A DNA stretch of 60,533 nucleotides from an uncultured Collinsella sp. (GCA_958407465.1 CATYIV010000010.1:1-60533); one strand, 5' to 3'; positions 51,474-60,505 are shown, numbered from the stretch's first letter. The notes: generated from the sequence alone by a model not told the origin. Numbers and translations: made by a program.

Positions 51474-52910
51474 ATGAATCAGGTGGAGCAGAGCGTCGCT
51501 GAGTATGTCGACGAGGTCTGGGAAGATGTCGTCGCCGATATCGAGCAGCTGGTGAGTTATCCGTCTGTAGCCGTTGCTGCCGACGCAGAGCCCGGTGCGC
51601 CGTTTGGCCGCCCAGTCCGTGACGCGCTCGATTGCGCGCTCGGCATTGCGCAGAAGCTCGGCTACCAGACGAGCGACGACGAGGGCTATGTGGGCATTGC
51701 CGATATCCCTGGCCGCGGCGACAAGCAGCTCGCGACCATCTGCCACGTGGACGTGGTGCCCGCCGGTCCCGGCTGGAACACCGACCCGTTTGCGATGGAG
51801 TGCCGCGAGGGCTGGCTGCTCGGCCGTGGCGTGATCGACGACAAGGGCCCGGCGGTGTTGTCGCTCTACGCCGGCGCTTATCTGCTCAAACACGGCATTG
51901 TGCCGCGCTATACCTTCCGCGCGCTGCTGGGATGCGATGAGGAAGTGGGCATGTCCGACGTTCACCATTATCTGGAGAACCACGCGAACCCCGACTTTCT
52001 GTTTACGCCCGATGCCGAGTTCCCGGTTTGTAATGCCGAGAAGGGCCAGTTTGGGGCGACGTTTGTGAGTCCCAAGATCGACGGCGGGCGCATTGTGTCC
52101 TGGAGCGGCGCCGAAGCGAGCAACGCCATTCCGTCGCAGTCTATCTGCGAGCTTGCGATTGCCGCCGATGAGCTGCCGGCGCCTGTTGAGAACGCCGACC
52201 GCCTGGAGATCACGGCGCTCGGCAACGGGCATGCGCAGATTTTCGCCCACGGCATTGGCGGTCATGCCTCGATGCCCGAGGGAACAATCAATGCCGTCGG
52301 CCTCATCGTGGCGTATCTGCGCGAGGCCGAGGATGCGTTTGGTGCGCGCGACGAGCGCCTGCTGACGCCTGCCGAGCACGAGTTTGTCAAGTTTCTGGCC
52401 TTTGTGCATGCGGACGCCTATGGCCGCGGCCTGGGTATCGACGCGACGAGCCCGGCGTTTGGCCCGCTCACCTGCAACCCCGGCGTCATCCGCGTGGCGG
52501 ATGGCCACATTGAGCAGGTCATCGACGTGCGTTTCCCCGACAGCACGAGCGCCGATACCATCTGCGAGCAGCTCGAGCCGCTCGTGGGCCGCTTTGGTGT
52601 GACGTATCTCGTGGGTCGTACCAAGGTGCCGTTCTCGGTCTCTGCCGACGATCCGGCCGTGAAAGCGCTGATTGATACCTATAACGAGTTTACGGGCAAG
52701 CATGCCGAGCCCTTCGCCATGGGCGGTGGCACGTACGCGCGCAACTTTGCCCGCGCCGTATCGTTTGGCCCCGAGGAGACCGGCCTTGAGCTGCCCGCGT
52801 GGGGCGGCCAGATGCACGGCCCCAACGAGTGTGCCAACGAGGAACAGCTCAAGCAAGCGCTCAAGATCTATATTGTTGCGATCTTAAGGCTCAACGAGCT
52901 CGAGCTTTAA
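51474..52910 (+). CDS. M20-family dipeptidase (PepV/Sapep-like)
   Basis: A 478-aa zinc dipeptidase. The metal-binding residues are in ICHVDVVPAG near residue 90, GRGVIDDKGP near 120, and the Glu pair in GCDEEVGM near 155; a late His is in GGQMHGPNE. An inserted dimerisation domain with GHASMPEGT lies in the middle. AAGGAGG precedes the ATG. A hairpin (GAGGGGCG / CGCCCCTC, 51431-51454) lies in the short gap after the HAD gene. Confidence 0.93.
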   Translation: MNQVEQSVAEYVDEVWEDVVADIEQLVSYPSVAVAADAEPGAPFGRPVRDALDCALGIAQKLGYQTSDDEGYVGIADIPGRGDKQLATICHVDVVPAGPGWNTDPFAMECREGWLLGRGVIDDKGPAVLSLYAGAYLLKHGIVPRYTFRALLGCDEEVGMSDVHHYLENHANPDFLFTPDAEFPVCNAEKGQFGATFVSPKIDGGRIVSWSGAEASNAIPSQSICELAIAADELPAPVENADRLEITALGNGHAQIFAHGIGGHASMPEGTINAVGLIVAYLREAEDAFGARDERLLTPAEHEFVKFLAFVHADAYGRGLGIDATSPAFGPLTCNPGVIRVADGHIEQVIDVRFPDSTSADTICEQLEPLVGRFGVTYLVGRTKVPFSVSADDPAVKALIDTYNEFTGKHAEPFAMGGGTYARNFARAVSFGPEETGLELPAWGGQMHGPNECANEEQLKQALKIYIVAILRLNELEL

Positions 52911-52934
52911 GGTTGCGGCGTTTTGCCAATCTAA

Positions 52935-52999
52935 GTTGCGGTGGAATAGTTCCTAGAATCGGCTGCCTAACAGCCAAACAGGAACTATTTCACCGCAAC
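52935..52999. repeat. 65-nt hairpin repeat, copy 3
   Basis: GTTGCGGTGGAATAGTTCC faces GGAACTATTTCACCGCAAC (one G-U), with an inner CGGCTG / CAGCC stem. Followed by TTCTTTTTTT, so it may end transcription of the dipeptidase gene. The rest of the 295-base gap before pstS has a small hairpin at 53164-53180 (GCGGGCA / TGCCCGC). Confidence 0.78.
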
Positions 53000-53205
53000 T
53001 TCTTTTTTTATCGGTGTAAAAGGCGGGCCATGCTTGTCAGCGGGATTGTTATTCGTTTGTAAAGCCCTGCCGCGCTTGCGGTAAGGGTTTATCAAATGCC
53101 CGTAAGAAACCGCAGTTGGCGCGGGTGCTGCCCGGTCGGGGTCGTATCTTTCCAAACAGCAAAGCGGGCAGGGTGCCCGCGATTCGCATGTACGAAAGGA
53201 AGATC

Positions 53206-54144
53206 ATGCTCGATCAGGCTTATTCTCGTCGTCAGTTCCTCGGCCTTGCTGGTGGTCTTGCCAGCATCGTCGGTCTCGGTCTCGTTGGCTGCGGCGGCGC
53301 AGGCGCATCCGACGCCGCCGACAAGGGTAGCGCCGCTGCTGCCGAGTCCGTCTCCGGCGAGGTGACCTACGACGGTGCCTCCTCGTTCCAGGCTCTCGTC
53401 GAGGCCGCTGCCGAGAAGTTCATGGATGCCAACCCCGACGTCTCCGTCTCCGGCTCGGGCAACGGTTCGGGCAAAGGTCTGACCGCTGTTGCCGCCGGCA
53501 CCGTCACCATCGGTAACTCCGACGTCTTCGCCGAGACCAAGCTCGAGGTCGACCAGGTCAAGAACCTCGTCGACCACGAGGTCGCCGTCGTGGGCATGGG
53601 TCCCGTCGTCTCTAAGAACGTGACGGTCGACGACCTGTCCCTCGAGCAGCTCAAGGGCATCTTCTCCGGCCAGATCACCAACTGGAAGGAGGTCGGCGGC
53701 GACGACGCCAAGATCGTCGTTCTCAACCGCAAGGCCGGTTCCGGTACCCGCGCCACCTTCGAGGCTGCCGTCTTTGGCGACGAGGCAGTCGACTTTAAGG
53801 GCGACGCCGAGCTCGACAAGTCCGGCGACGTCCAGACTCAGATGGGCAGCACCGATAACGCCATCTCCTACCTCGACTTCTCGCACTTCGATGACTCCAA
53901 GTTCAACGCCATCAAGGTCGAGGGCGTCGAGCCCAAGAGCGCAAACGTCACCGACGACTCCTTCAAGATCTGGGCTACCGAGCACATGTACTGCTCCAAG
54001 GACGCCGACGAGGCCACCACGGCCTTCCTGGAGTTCATGCTTTCCGACGACGTCCAGGGCAAGCTCGTCGAGGAGCAGGGCTTTATCCCCGTCTCTGCCA
54101 TGAAGGTCGTCAAGGACGCCAGCGGCAAGGTCTCTGCTAAATAA
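53206..54144 (+). CDS. pstS: Phosphate ABC transporter substrate-binding protein PstS
   Basis: A 312-aa lipoprotein that binds phosphate outside the membrane. The signal has both a twin-arginine-like start (SRRQFLGLAGG) and a lipobox (GLVGC). Phosphate-binding segments are seen: GASSFQ near residue 55, SGSGNGSGKG near 80, and NRKAGSGTRATFE near 175. GAAAGGA precedes the ATG. First gene of pstSCAB. Confidence 0.94.
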   Translation: MLDQAYSRRQFLGLAGGLASIVGLGLVGCGGAGASDAADKGSAAAAESVSGEVTYDGASSFQALVEAAAEKFMDANPDVSVSGSGNGSGKGLTAVAAGTVTIGNSDVFAETKLEVDQVKNLVDHEVAVVGMGPVVSKNVTVDDLSLEQLKGIFSGQITNWKEVGGDDAKIVVLNRKAGSGTRATFEAAVFGDEAVDFKGDAELDKSGDVQTQMGSTDNAISYLDFSHFDDSKFNAIKVEGVEPKSANVTDDSFKIWATEHMYCSKDADEATTAFLEFMLSDDVQGKLVEEQGFIPVSAMKVVKDASGKVSAK

Positions 54145-54169
54145 GTAATCGCCCCCGGAAAGGTTTGCA

Positions 54170-55078
54170 ATGGCAAAACAGCTGCCAAAGCGCGACCTTG
54201 AGAACGTGGGCCTGGGCGTCACGGGCGCGTGCGTAGCGCTCGTGACGCTTGTCGTTGCCGCGCTTATCTTCATGGTCGCCCAAAAGGGCCTCTCGGCTTT
54301 TCTCAAGGATGGCGTTTCGGTTGTCGAGTTCTTCACCGGCACCAAGTGGGACCTGGCCAATACAGCCGAAAACGGTCTGCCCTATACCGGCGCCCTGCCC
54401 CTGATCGTCACCTCGTTTGCGGTCATGGTGCTCTCCACGCTCATCGCGCTGCCCATCGCCATCGGCTCCGCCATCTTTGCGGTCGAGATCCAACCCAAAT
54501 TTGGTTCCAAGGTCTTTCAGCCGCTTATTGAGCTTTTGACCGGCATTCCCTCGGTCGTCTTTGGACTGATTGGCTTTCACGTGGTCGTCGGACTTATGAA
54601 GTCCGTTTTCCACGTGAGCACGGGTCTGGGCATCCTGCCCGGCGCCATCGTGCTGGCTGTCATGATCCTGCCGACGATGACCACCCTTTCGGTCGATGGC
54701 CTGCGCGCCGTGCCCGACGGCTACCGTCAGGGCTCGCTCGCGCTGGGCTACACCCGCTGGCAGACCATCTGGCACGTGGTGCTCAAGTCCGCCATGCCGT
54801 CGCTCATGACTGCGGTCATCCTTGGCATGACGCGCGCCTTTGGCGAGACGCTCGCCGTGCGCATGGTCATCGGCGGTATTGAGGCCATGCCGACGTCGCT
54901 GCTGTCGCCGGCCTCGACCATCACCACCACGCTCACCACGTCCATGGCGGTCTATGCCGAGGGTTCGGCCCAGGACGATGTTCTGTGGGCGCTCGGTCTG
55001 CTGCTGATGGGTATGAGCCTCATCTTCATCCTGATCATCCACATTATCGGCCGAAAGTGGGCGAAGGCTCGTGGCTAG
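54170..55078 (+). CDS. pstC: Phosphate ABC transporter permease PstC
   Basis: A 302-aa inner-membrane permease with six predicted helices and the ABC-binding loop LGYTRWQTIWHVVLKSAMPSL region (EAA motif) near residue 190-210. GGAAAGG precedes the ATG, and the 3' end overlaps pstA by eight bases. It works with PstA as the phosphate channel. Confidence 0.95.
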   Translation: MAKQLPKRDLENVGLGVTGACVALVTLVVAALIFMVAQKGLSAFLKDGVSVVEFFTGTKWDLANTAENGLPYTGALPLIVTSFAVMVLSTLIALPIAIGSAIFAVEIQPKFGSKVFQPLIELLTGIPSVVFGLIGFHVVVGLMKSVFHVSTGLGILPGAIVLAVMILPTMTTLSVDGLRAVPDGYRQGSLALGYTRWQTIWHVVLKSAMPSLMTAVILGMTRAFGETLAVRMVIGGIEAMPTSLLSPASTITTTLTTSMAVYAEGSAQDDVLWALGLLLMGMSLIFILIIHIIGRKWAKARG

Positions 55079-55997
55079 CACGCGCATCCATATCGACGAG
55101 GCGAGACTCGGGCGCGTCCAAAAGCAGGATCGCATCGCCACGGGCGTGCTGACGGCAATCATCGCCATCGTCATGCTCATCGTCGTCTCCATGGTGGCCT
55201 ATATCCTGTTCGAGGGCATCTCGACGCTGTTCCAGCCGGGTTTTCTCACGCAGCCGTCGCGCGCCAACGGAACTCAGGGCGGCGTACTCTACCAGCTGTT
55301 CGACTCGTTCTATCTGCTGCTGATCACCCTGATCATCTCGGTGCCCATCAGCCTGGGCGGCGCGGTCTTTTTGGTTGAGTACGCGCCGGACGGTCCCATC
55401 CGCGACATCGCTTCCACCGCCATCGAGACGCTGTCCTCGCTGCCTTCCATCGTTGTCGGCATGTTCGGTTTCCTGGTGTTCTCGGTGCAGCTGGGCTGGA
55501 AGTACTCCATCATCTCCGGCGCCGTCGCGCTCACCATGTTCAACATTCCCATCCTGGTGCGCGTGATCCAGCAGGCGCTCGAGGACGTGCCGCAGGCCCA
55601 GCGCGATGCGTGCCTGGCCATGGGCCTTACCCGCTGGGAGGCCACGCTGCACATCCTGATCCCCGAGGCCATGCCTGCCATCGTGACCGGCATCGTGCTT
55701 TCGGCCGGCCGCGTGTTTGGCGAGGCCGCGGCACTGCTCTTTACCTCGGGCATGAGCTCGCCGGTGCGTTTGAACTTCTTGAGCTTTAACCTGTCGAGCC
55801 CCACCTGCGCTTGGAACGTGTTCCGCCCCGGTGAGTCGCTCGCCGTGCACATCTACAAGATTTACGGCGAGGGCAGCCCCGAGGCCCAGCAGATCGTTTG
55901 GGGCACCGCTGCACTGCTGATGATCTGCGTGCTGCTGTTTAACGTAGTCGCCCGTATCGTGGGCAAACAACTGGCAAGGAAGATGACGGCCGAATGA
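55071..55997 (+). CDS. pstA: Phosphate ABC transporter permease PstA
   Basis: A 308-aa permease, partner of PstC. Six helices and the EAA loop MGLTRWEATLHILIPEAMP near residue 183-200 are seen. GTG 55071 lies inside the end of pstC, so translation is coupled; the stop overlaps the pstB start by four bases. Confidence 0.95.
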   Translation: MASTRIHIDEARLGRVQKQDRIATGVLTAIIAIVMLIVVSMVAYILFEGISTLFQPGFLTQPSRANGTQGGVLYQLFDSFYLLLITLIISVPISLGGAVFLVEYAPDGPIRDIASTAIETLSSLPSIVVGMFGFLVFSVQLGWKYSIISGAVALTMFNIPILVRVIQQALEDVPQAQRDACLAMGLTRWEATLHILIPEAMPAIVTGIVLSAGRVFGEAAALLFTSGMSSPVRLNFLSFNLSSPTCAWNVFRPGESLAVHIYKIYGEGSPEAQQIVWGTAALLMICVLLFNVVARIVGKQLARKMTAE

Positions 55998-56866
55998 GCG
56001 AGATGAATGCAACGCCCGCAACCGAGGCGGCCACGTCCGAGACCCAGGACTTTCTGTCGAGTGTGGGGGAGAGCGAAAAACGCGTGCGCGTGAGCGGCAG
56101 GGCCGTGAGCGACGAGGTCGTGCTCTCCACCAAGGACGTCAACGTGTACTATGGCGACCACCATGCGCTGCACGATACGTCGCTCGACTTTCACAAGGGC
56201 GAGATCACGGCGCTCATCGGGCCTTCGGGCTGCGGCAAGTCGACCTTCTTGCGTAGCCTCAACCTGATGAATCGCGAGATTCGCGGCTGCCGCGTGGAGG
56301 GCGAGATCAATTACCGCGGGCGCAACGTGAATACCAAGACCGAGAACACCTACGAGCTGCGTCGCTCCATTGGCATGGTGTTCCAACAGCCCAACCCGTT
56401 CCGCAAGTCCATTCGCGACAACATCACGTTTGCGCCTAAGCGCCACGGCATCACCGACCGTGACGAGCTCGACCGCATGGTCGAGGAGAGTCTGCGCGGC
56501 GTGGCGCTGTGGGACGAGGTCAAGGACAAGCTCGACAAGAGTGCCTACGCGCTTTCGGGCGGCCAGCAGCAGCGTCTGTGCGTCGCGCGCACGCTGGCGC
56601 TCAACCCCGACGTGATCCTGTTTGACGAGCCCTGCTCGGCGCTCGACCCCATCTCGACGCTGGCGATCGAGGACCTTATGTCGTCAATCGTTGCCGACCG
56701 TGCCATCGTCATCGTGACGCACAACATGGAGCAGGCGTCGCGTGTGTCCAACCGCACGGCGTTCTTCTACATGGGCGATATGGTCGAGTACGACGAGACC
56801 GACGAGATTTTCCAACGGCCCAAGGATAAGCGGCTGAATGATTACCTCACCGGCATGTTCTCCTAG
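55994..56866 (+). CDS. pstB: Phosphate ABC transporter ATPase PstB
   Basis: A 290-aa ATPase driving PstCA. Walker A is GPSGCGKSTF near residue 77, the signature LSGGQQQRLCVARTL near 185, and Walker B VILFDEPCSALD near 207. The first 45 residues (Thr/Ser/Glu-rich) are a longer N-terminal extension than usual. No phoU follows, which is unusual because pstB and phoU are often adjacent. Confidence 0.96.
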   Translation: MSEMNATPATEAATSETQDFLSSVGESEKRVRVSGRAVSDEVVLSTKDVNVYYGDHHALHDTSLDFHKGEITALIGPSGCGKSTFLRSLNLMNREIRGCRVEGEINYRGRNVNTKTENTYELRRSIGMVFQQPNPFRKSIRDNITFAPKRHGITDRDELDRMVEESLRGVALWDEVKDKLDKSAYALSGGQQQRLCVARTLALNPDVILFDEPCSALDPISTLAIEDLMSSIVADRAIVIVTHNMEQASRVSNRTAFFYMGDMVEYDETDEIFQRPKDKRLNDYLTGMFS

Positions 56867-56921
56867 TCCGGGACATGCTTGAGGCCCGTGGCGGCCACGG
56901 TCGCCACGGGACTGATTGGAG

Positions 56922-56959
56922 GGGCGGGTCATCTCTTGCGGGAGATGGCCCGCCTTTTT
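56922..56959 (+). terminator. Terminator of pstSCAB
   Basis: GGCGGGTCATCTC pairs with GGAGATGGCCCGCC and is followed by TTTTTG. A second GC hairpin (CCCGTGGCG / CGCCACGGG) lies just before it at 56885-56909. Confidence 0.85.
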
Positions 56960-57029
56960 GTGTCGTGTGCGCCCCGCCTTTTCGCTGCTATCATGGACAA
57001 CGTTGAATTTCTACGAAGGAGCAGGGCAT

Positions 57030-58889
57030 ATGGCGATTCTTTTGGGATGCGATTCCGTCAGCCTAGAGTTTCCCACCAAACATATTTTCGATAACGTGAC
57101 GCTCGGCGTGGGCGAGGGCGACCGCATTGGTATTGTCGGTAAAAACGGCGACGGCAAGTCGACGCTGCTAAGCGTGCTCGCCGGCACGCTGGAGCCCGAC
57201 GACGGCCGCGTGACGCACCGCCGCGACACCACGATCGGATTGCTCGGCCAAAAGGACAACCTCGTTGATACCGACACCGTGCATCATGCCGTCGTCGGCG
57301 ACACGCCCGAGTACGAGTGGGCGTCGAGCCCGCGTACGCGCCAGATCCTGGTTGGTCTTATTAGCGATGTGCCCTGGGAGGGCACGGTGGGCGAGCTCTC
57401 GGGCGGTCAGCGCCGTCGCGTGGACCTCGCGCGTCTGCTGATCGGCGACTACGACGTGCTCATGCTCGACGAGCCCACCAACCACCTGGACATGCGCACC
57501 ATCAACTGGCTCGCGCGCCACTTAAAGGCCCGCTGGCAGCGCGGTCAGGGCGCCATGCTCGTGGTCACGCACGACCGCTGGTTCTTGGACGAGGTCTGCA
57601 CCAGCATGTGGGAGGTCCACGACGGCCAGGTCGATCCATTTGAGGGCGGCTACTCGGCCTACATCCTGCAGCGCGTGGAGCGCGACCGCATGGCCGCCGT
57701 TACCGAGGAGCGCCGTCGCAACATGGCGCGCAAGGAGCTCGCGTGGCTGAGCCGCGGCGCCCAGGCGCGCTCAACCAAGCCCAAGTTTCGCGTGGATGCC
57801 GCTCGCGAGCTCATCGCCGACGTACCGCCCGTGCGCGACGAGCTGGAGCTCAAGCGCCTGGCCGTGAGCCGCCTAGGCAAGCAGGTTATCGACGTGGTCG
57901 ACGTGGACGCCGGCTATGCGGATACCGATGGCGCGCCCAAGCAGGTGCTCTCCGACGTGACCTGGCTCATCGGTGCGGGCGACCGCTATGGTCTTTTGGG
58001 TGAGAACGGCGCCGGCAAGTCGACCTTGCTCGACGTGATCCAGGGCAAGATTGAACCCATGCGCGGCCGTGTGAAGATTGGCCAGACGGTGCGCTTTGGC
58101 GTGCTGTCGCAGCAGCTCGAGGAGCTCGAGCCCTACATGGGCGACACGATCCGCGAGGTTCTCGGCAACTATAAGAAGTACTACGTCATCGACGGCAAGG
58201 AGACTTCGCCCGAGAAGCTCTGCGAGCGCCTGGGCTTTACGACCCAGCAGCTCTGGAGCCGCATCGGCGATCTTTCGGGCGGCCAGCGCCGTCGCCTGTC
58301 GCTGTTGCTGACGATCCTGGACGAGCCCAACGTGCTTATCTTGGACGAGCCTGGTAACGACCTGGATACCGATATGCTCGCGATTGTCGAGGACCTGCTC
58401 GACGGCTGGCCCGGCACGCTGATCCTGGTGACACACGACCGCTTCTTGATGGAGCGCGTGACCGACCAACAGTGGGCGCTGCTCGACGGTCACCTGACGC
58501 ATATGCCCGGCGGCGTCGACCAGTACCTGCGCCTGTGCAACGCCACCGCCGAGGGCGAGCCCGTGGGTGCGCCGAGCGCCAAGACCGGCACGTTTGACAC
58601 CGGTGCCGCGGCAACTGCGGCCGAAAAGCCCAAGTCGAGCGGTCAGCCCAACGGCCTGTCCAACGCCGAGCGTCAGAAGCTCCGCCGCGAGGTGAGCTCG
58701 CTCGAGCGCAAGATGGAGACGCAGCGCGCCCGCGTTGAGGAGGCCGAGGCAGCAATGGCCCAGGTCGATCCCACCAACTACACGGCGCTCGGCGAGCAGC
58801 AGGCAAAGATCGACGAGGCTCACGCCGCCATGGACGAGCTGGAGATGGCGTGGCTCGAGGCGAGCGAAAAGCTCGAGGGCGAGGAGTAG
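57030..58889 (+). CDS. ABC-F family ATPase (Uup-like)
   Basis: A 619-aa soluble protein with two ABC domains and no membrane part. Walker A motifs are GKNGDGKSTL and GENGAGKSTL; signatures are LSGGQRRRVDLARLL and LSGGQRRRLSLLL; Walker B are LMLDEPTNHLD and LILDEPGNDLD. The C terminus carries a charged coiled coil (about 555-619) like Uup. ABC-F proteins act on the ribosome; some give antibiotic resistance, but this one lacks a basis for such a claim. GAAGGA precedes the ATG. Six bases separate it from the HAD gene. Confidence 0.93.
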   Translation: MAILLGCDSVSLEFPTKHIFDNVTLGVGEGDRIGIVGKNGDGKSTLLSVLAGTLEPDDGRVTHRRDTTIGLLGQKDNLVDTDTVHHAVVGDTPEYEWASSPRTRQILVGLISDVPWEGTVGELSGGQRRRVDLARLLIGDYDVLMLDEPTNHLDMRTINWLARHLKARWQRGQGAMLVVTHDRWFLDEVCTSMWEVHDGQVDPFEGGYSAYILQRVERDRMAAVTEERRRNMARKELAWLSRGAQARSTKPKFRVDAARELIADVPPVRDELELKRLAVSRLGKQVIDVVDVDAGYADTDGAPKQVLSDVTWLIGAGDRYGLLGENGAGKSTLLDVIQGKIEPMRGRVKIGQTVRFGVLSQQLEELEPYMGDTIREVLGNYKKYYVIDGKETSPEKLCERLGFTTQQLWSRIGDLSGGQRRRLSLLLTILDEPNVLILDEPGNDLDTDMLAIVEDLLDGWPGTLILVTHDRFLMERVTDQQWALLDGHLTHMPGGVDQYLRLCNATAEGEPVGAPSAKTGTFDTGAAATAAEKPKSSGQPNGLSNAERQKLRREVSSLERKMETQRARVEEAEAAMAQVDPTNYTALGEQQAKIDEAHAAMDELEMAWLEASEKLEGEE

Positions 58890-58895
58890 GCGAGG

Positions 58896-59666
58896 ATGAT
58901 CAAAGCCGCGTTTTTCGATATCGACGGTACTCTGCTGAGCTTTAAGACCCACCGGATTCCGGCGTCGGCGCAGCAGGTGCTCGACAGCTTTCACGAGCAG
59001 GGGATTGCGTGCGTGATCGCCACGGGCCGTCCGACCTACCAGATGCCGGACTGGCTGTTCGACCTGGGCTGGGATGCGTACATTACGCTTTCGGGCCAGC
59101 ACTGCTTTGATGCCGAGGGGGTTTACCGCAGCTGCCCGATCGATTCGGACGACGTCGCGGTGATTGTGGACCAGGTGGCGCAGGGGCGCTACGACTCGCT
59201 GTGCATGCAGGGCGAGAACTCGTTTGTGAACCGCCTGTCCGAGCGCGTGGTGACGGCTGGCAGCAACGCGGGAATCGTCTACCACGAGGAGCCGTTTGAG
59301 CACGCCTTTGACGCACCGGTCTACCAGTTTTGCGCCTTTGTGGACCCGGCCGACGAGCATATCGTGACCGACGCCGTGTCGCATTCGCTCACCACGCGCT
59401 GGTGCGACCTGTTCTGCGACATTATTCCCGCTAACGGCGGCAAGGACCTGGGCGTGGCGGCGACGCTCGAGCGGCTTGGTATCGACGCGAGCGAGGCGAT
59501 TGCCTTTGGCGACGGCGAGAACGACCTGTCGATGTTTGCCGCCGTGGGCACGAGCGTGGCCATGGGCAACGCACAGGACACGGTGAAAGCTGCGGCGACC
59601 TATGTGACGACTGCCGTTGACGACGACGGCATCTACAACGCTGCGAAGCACTTTGGACTCGTGTAG
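58896..59666 (+). CDS. Cof-type HAD hydrolase
   Basis: A 256-aa sugar- or cofactor-phosphate phosphatase. Motif I is FFDIDGTLLSF at the N terminus, motif II is in CVIATGRPTYQ, and motifs III/IV are in NGGKDLGV and GDGENDLSMF. The cap is of the C2 type. It likely shares a transcript with the ABC-F gene. Confidence 0.92.
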   Translation: MIKAAFFDIDGTLLSFKTHRIPASAQQVLDSFHEQGIACVIATGRPTYQMPDWLFDLGWDAYITLSGQHCFDAEGVYRSCPIDSDDVAVIVDQVAQGRYDSLCMQGENSFVNRLSERVVTAGSNAGIVYHEEPFEHAFDAPVYQFCAFVDPADEHIVTDAVSHSLTTRWCDLFCDIIPANGGKDLGVAATLERLGIDASEAIAFGDGENDLSMFAAVGTSVAMGNAQDTVKAAATYVTTAVDDDGIYNAAKHFGLV

Positions 59667-59689
59667 CTGCGGGCCGGCACCTGGCACCT

Positions 59690-59729
59690 GGGGACACTCC
59701 TTGCGGGGCGTCCCCATTTTGTTTTCGTC
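59690..59729 (+). terminator. Terminator of the ABC-F/HAD pair
   Basis: GGGGAC 59690-59695 pairs with GTCCCC 59710-59715, followed by ATTTTGTTTT. The sequence GGGGACACTCCTT is also found within the repeat at 46555-46715. Confidence 0.65.
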
Positions 59730-59746
59730 CCGCACGTTTTGTGAAA

Positions 59747-59808
59747 CACGGCTAACTTTTAGGCAAAGTAGTAAGACATGGGCAACTTTTGCGGTAAAGT
59801 TAGCCGTG
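59747..59808. promoter_or_regulatory. Probable metal-regulator operator
   Basis: CACGGCTAACTTT 59747-59759 and AAAGTTAGCCGTG 59796-59808 are exact inverted copies. GGCTAAC occurs again at 59822. GGCTAAC-type half-sites resemble the DtxR/IdeR box. Position directly upstream of a DtxR-like gene suggests autoregulation. Confidence 0.55.
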
Positions 59809-59853
59809 GAAAGTATCCAAAGGCTAACTAGCAATCATCGCGAAAGGCGGCCC

Positions 59854-60243
59854 ATGGCCCTACGTGAATCCGGAGAAGACTATCTCGAATCGATCTACGT
59901 TCTGTCGGAACGTCAGGGCATCGTGCGCTCGATCGACGTTGCGGAGTACCTCGGCGTAACCAAGGCGAGCGTTTCCAAGGCCATGGCGACGCTGGAAAGC
60001 AACGGCTATGTCGAAATGGGCAAACGAGATGTTCATCTGACAGAGCGCGGTCTGGAGGTCGCGCGCCAAATATGGGAGCGCCACTGCTTTTTCGTGGGGC
60101 TGCTGGAGGATGCGGGTGTTTCGGCTGAGGTCGCGTCGCAAGAGGGCTGCCACATGGAGCATTGCCTGAGTGAGGAGAGCTTTGAAAAGCTAAGATCGAT
60201 GCTGGGACGGGAAGATGTAGCGGGTCCAACAACAGAAGCCTAA
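59854..60243 (+). CDS. DtxR/MntR-family metal-dependent transcriptional regulator
   Basis: A 129-aa repressor, expected to bind DNA when loaded with Fe2+ or Mn2+. The winged helix (LRESGEDYLESIYVLSER, then VAEYLGVTKASVSKAMATL) covers residues 2-60. The metal and dimer domain follows to about 115, with Glu/His-rich HMEHCLSEE. There is no C-terminal SH3/FeoA domain, as in MntR. CGAAAGGCGG precedes the ATG. No metal transporter gene lies within the window after it; the target may lie beyond the right edge. Confidence 0.9.
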   Translation: MALRESGEDYLESIYVLSERQGIVRSIDVAEYLGVTKASVSKAMATLESNGYVEMGKRDVHLTERGLEVARQIWERHCFFVGLLEDAGVSAEVASQEGCHMEHCLSEESFEKLRSMLGREDVAGPTTEA

Positions 60244-60380
60244 CTGACCCACAGTAGCGCGGAGTTCACGCAAAGCGCGAACCAGCGACCGGGACCAGCG
60301 GCCCTTTCGGCCAAGTCCATTTCAGCAAAGGAACCCCGCCAGCAAGCGATGCCCAAGAACTGCCAGCTACGTCACCGCAG

Positions 60381-60505
60381 GCCGGGGCCGGGCTTGGTTT
60401 TGAAAACACTCCGCAGCGCGAGGCCCGTCTTTCCATTGCTCCGCAGGAGCAGGAAAGGCGGGCCTCATGCGCGAGGACGTTTTCAAAACCAAGCCCGGCC
60501 CCGGC
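60381..60505. repeat. 125-bp nested palindrome
   Basis: 27-base exact arms at 60381-60407 and 60479-60505 (GCCGGGGCCGGGCTTGG...). Inside, AGGCCCGTCTTTCC 60421-60434 pairs with GGAAAGGCGGGCCT 60452-60465 (one G-U), and GCTCC pairs with GGAGC at the tip. The 290-base stretch after the regulator holds nothing else that I can identify before the window ends. Confidence 0.75.

Noticed and set aside
57030..58889. ABC-F protein as an antibiotic-resistance determinant
   Set aside because: Layout with a C-terminal coiled coil fits housekeeping Uup-type proteins; the interdomain linker shows no sign of an extended resistance-type loop that I can recognise.
57873..59834. Long minus-strand frame opposite the ABC-F and HAD genes
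   Set aside because: It spans two well-supported plus-strand genes and their terminator; composition is typical of antisense codons.
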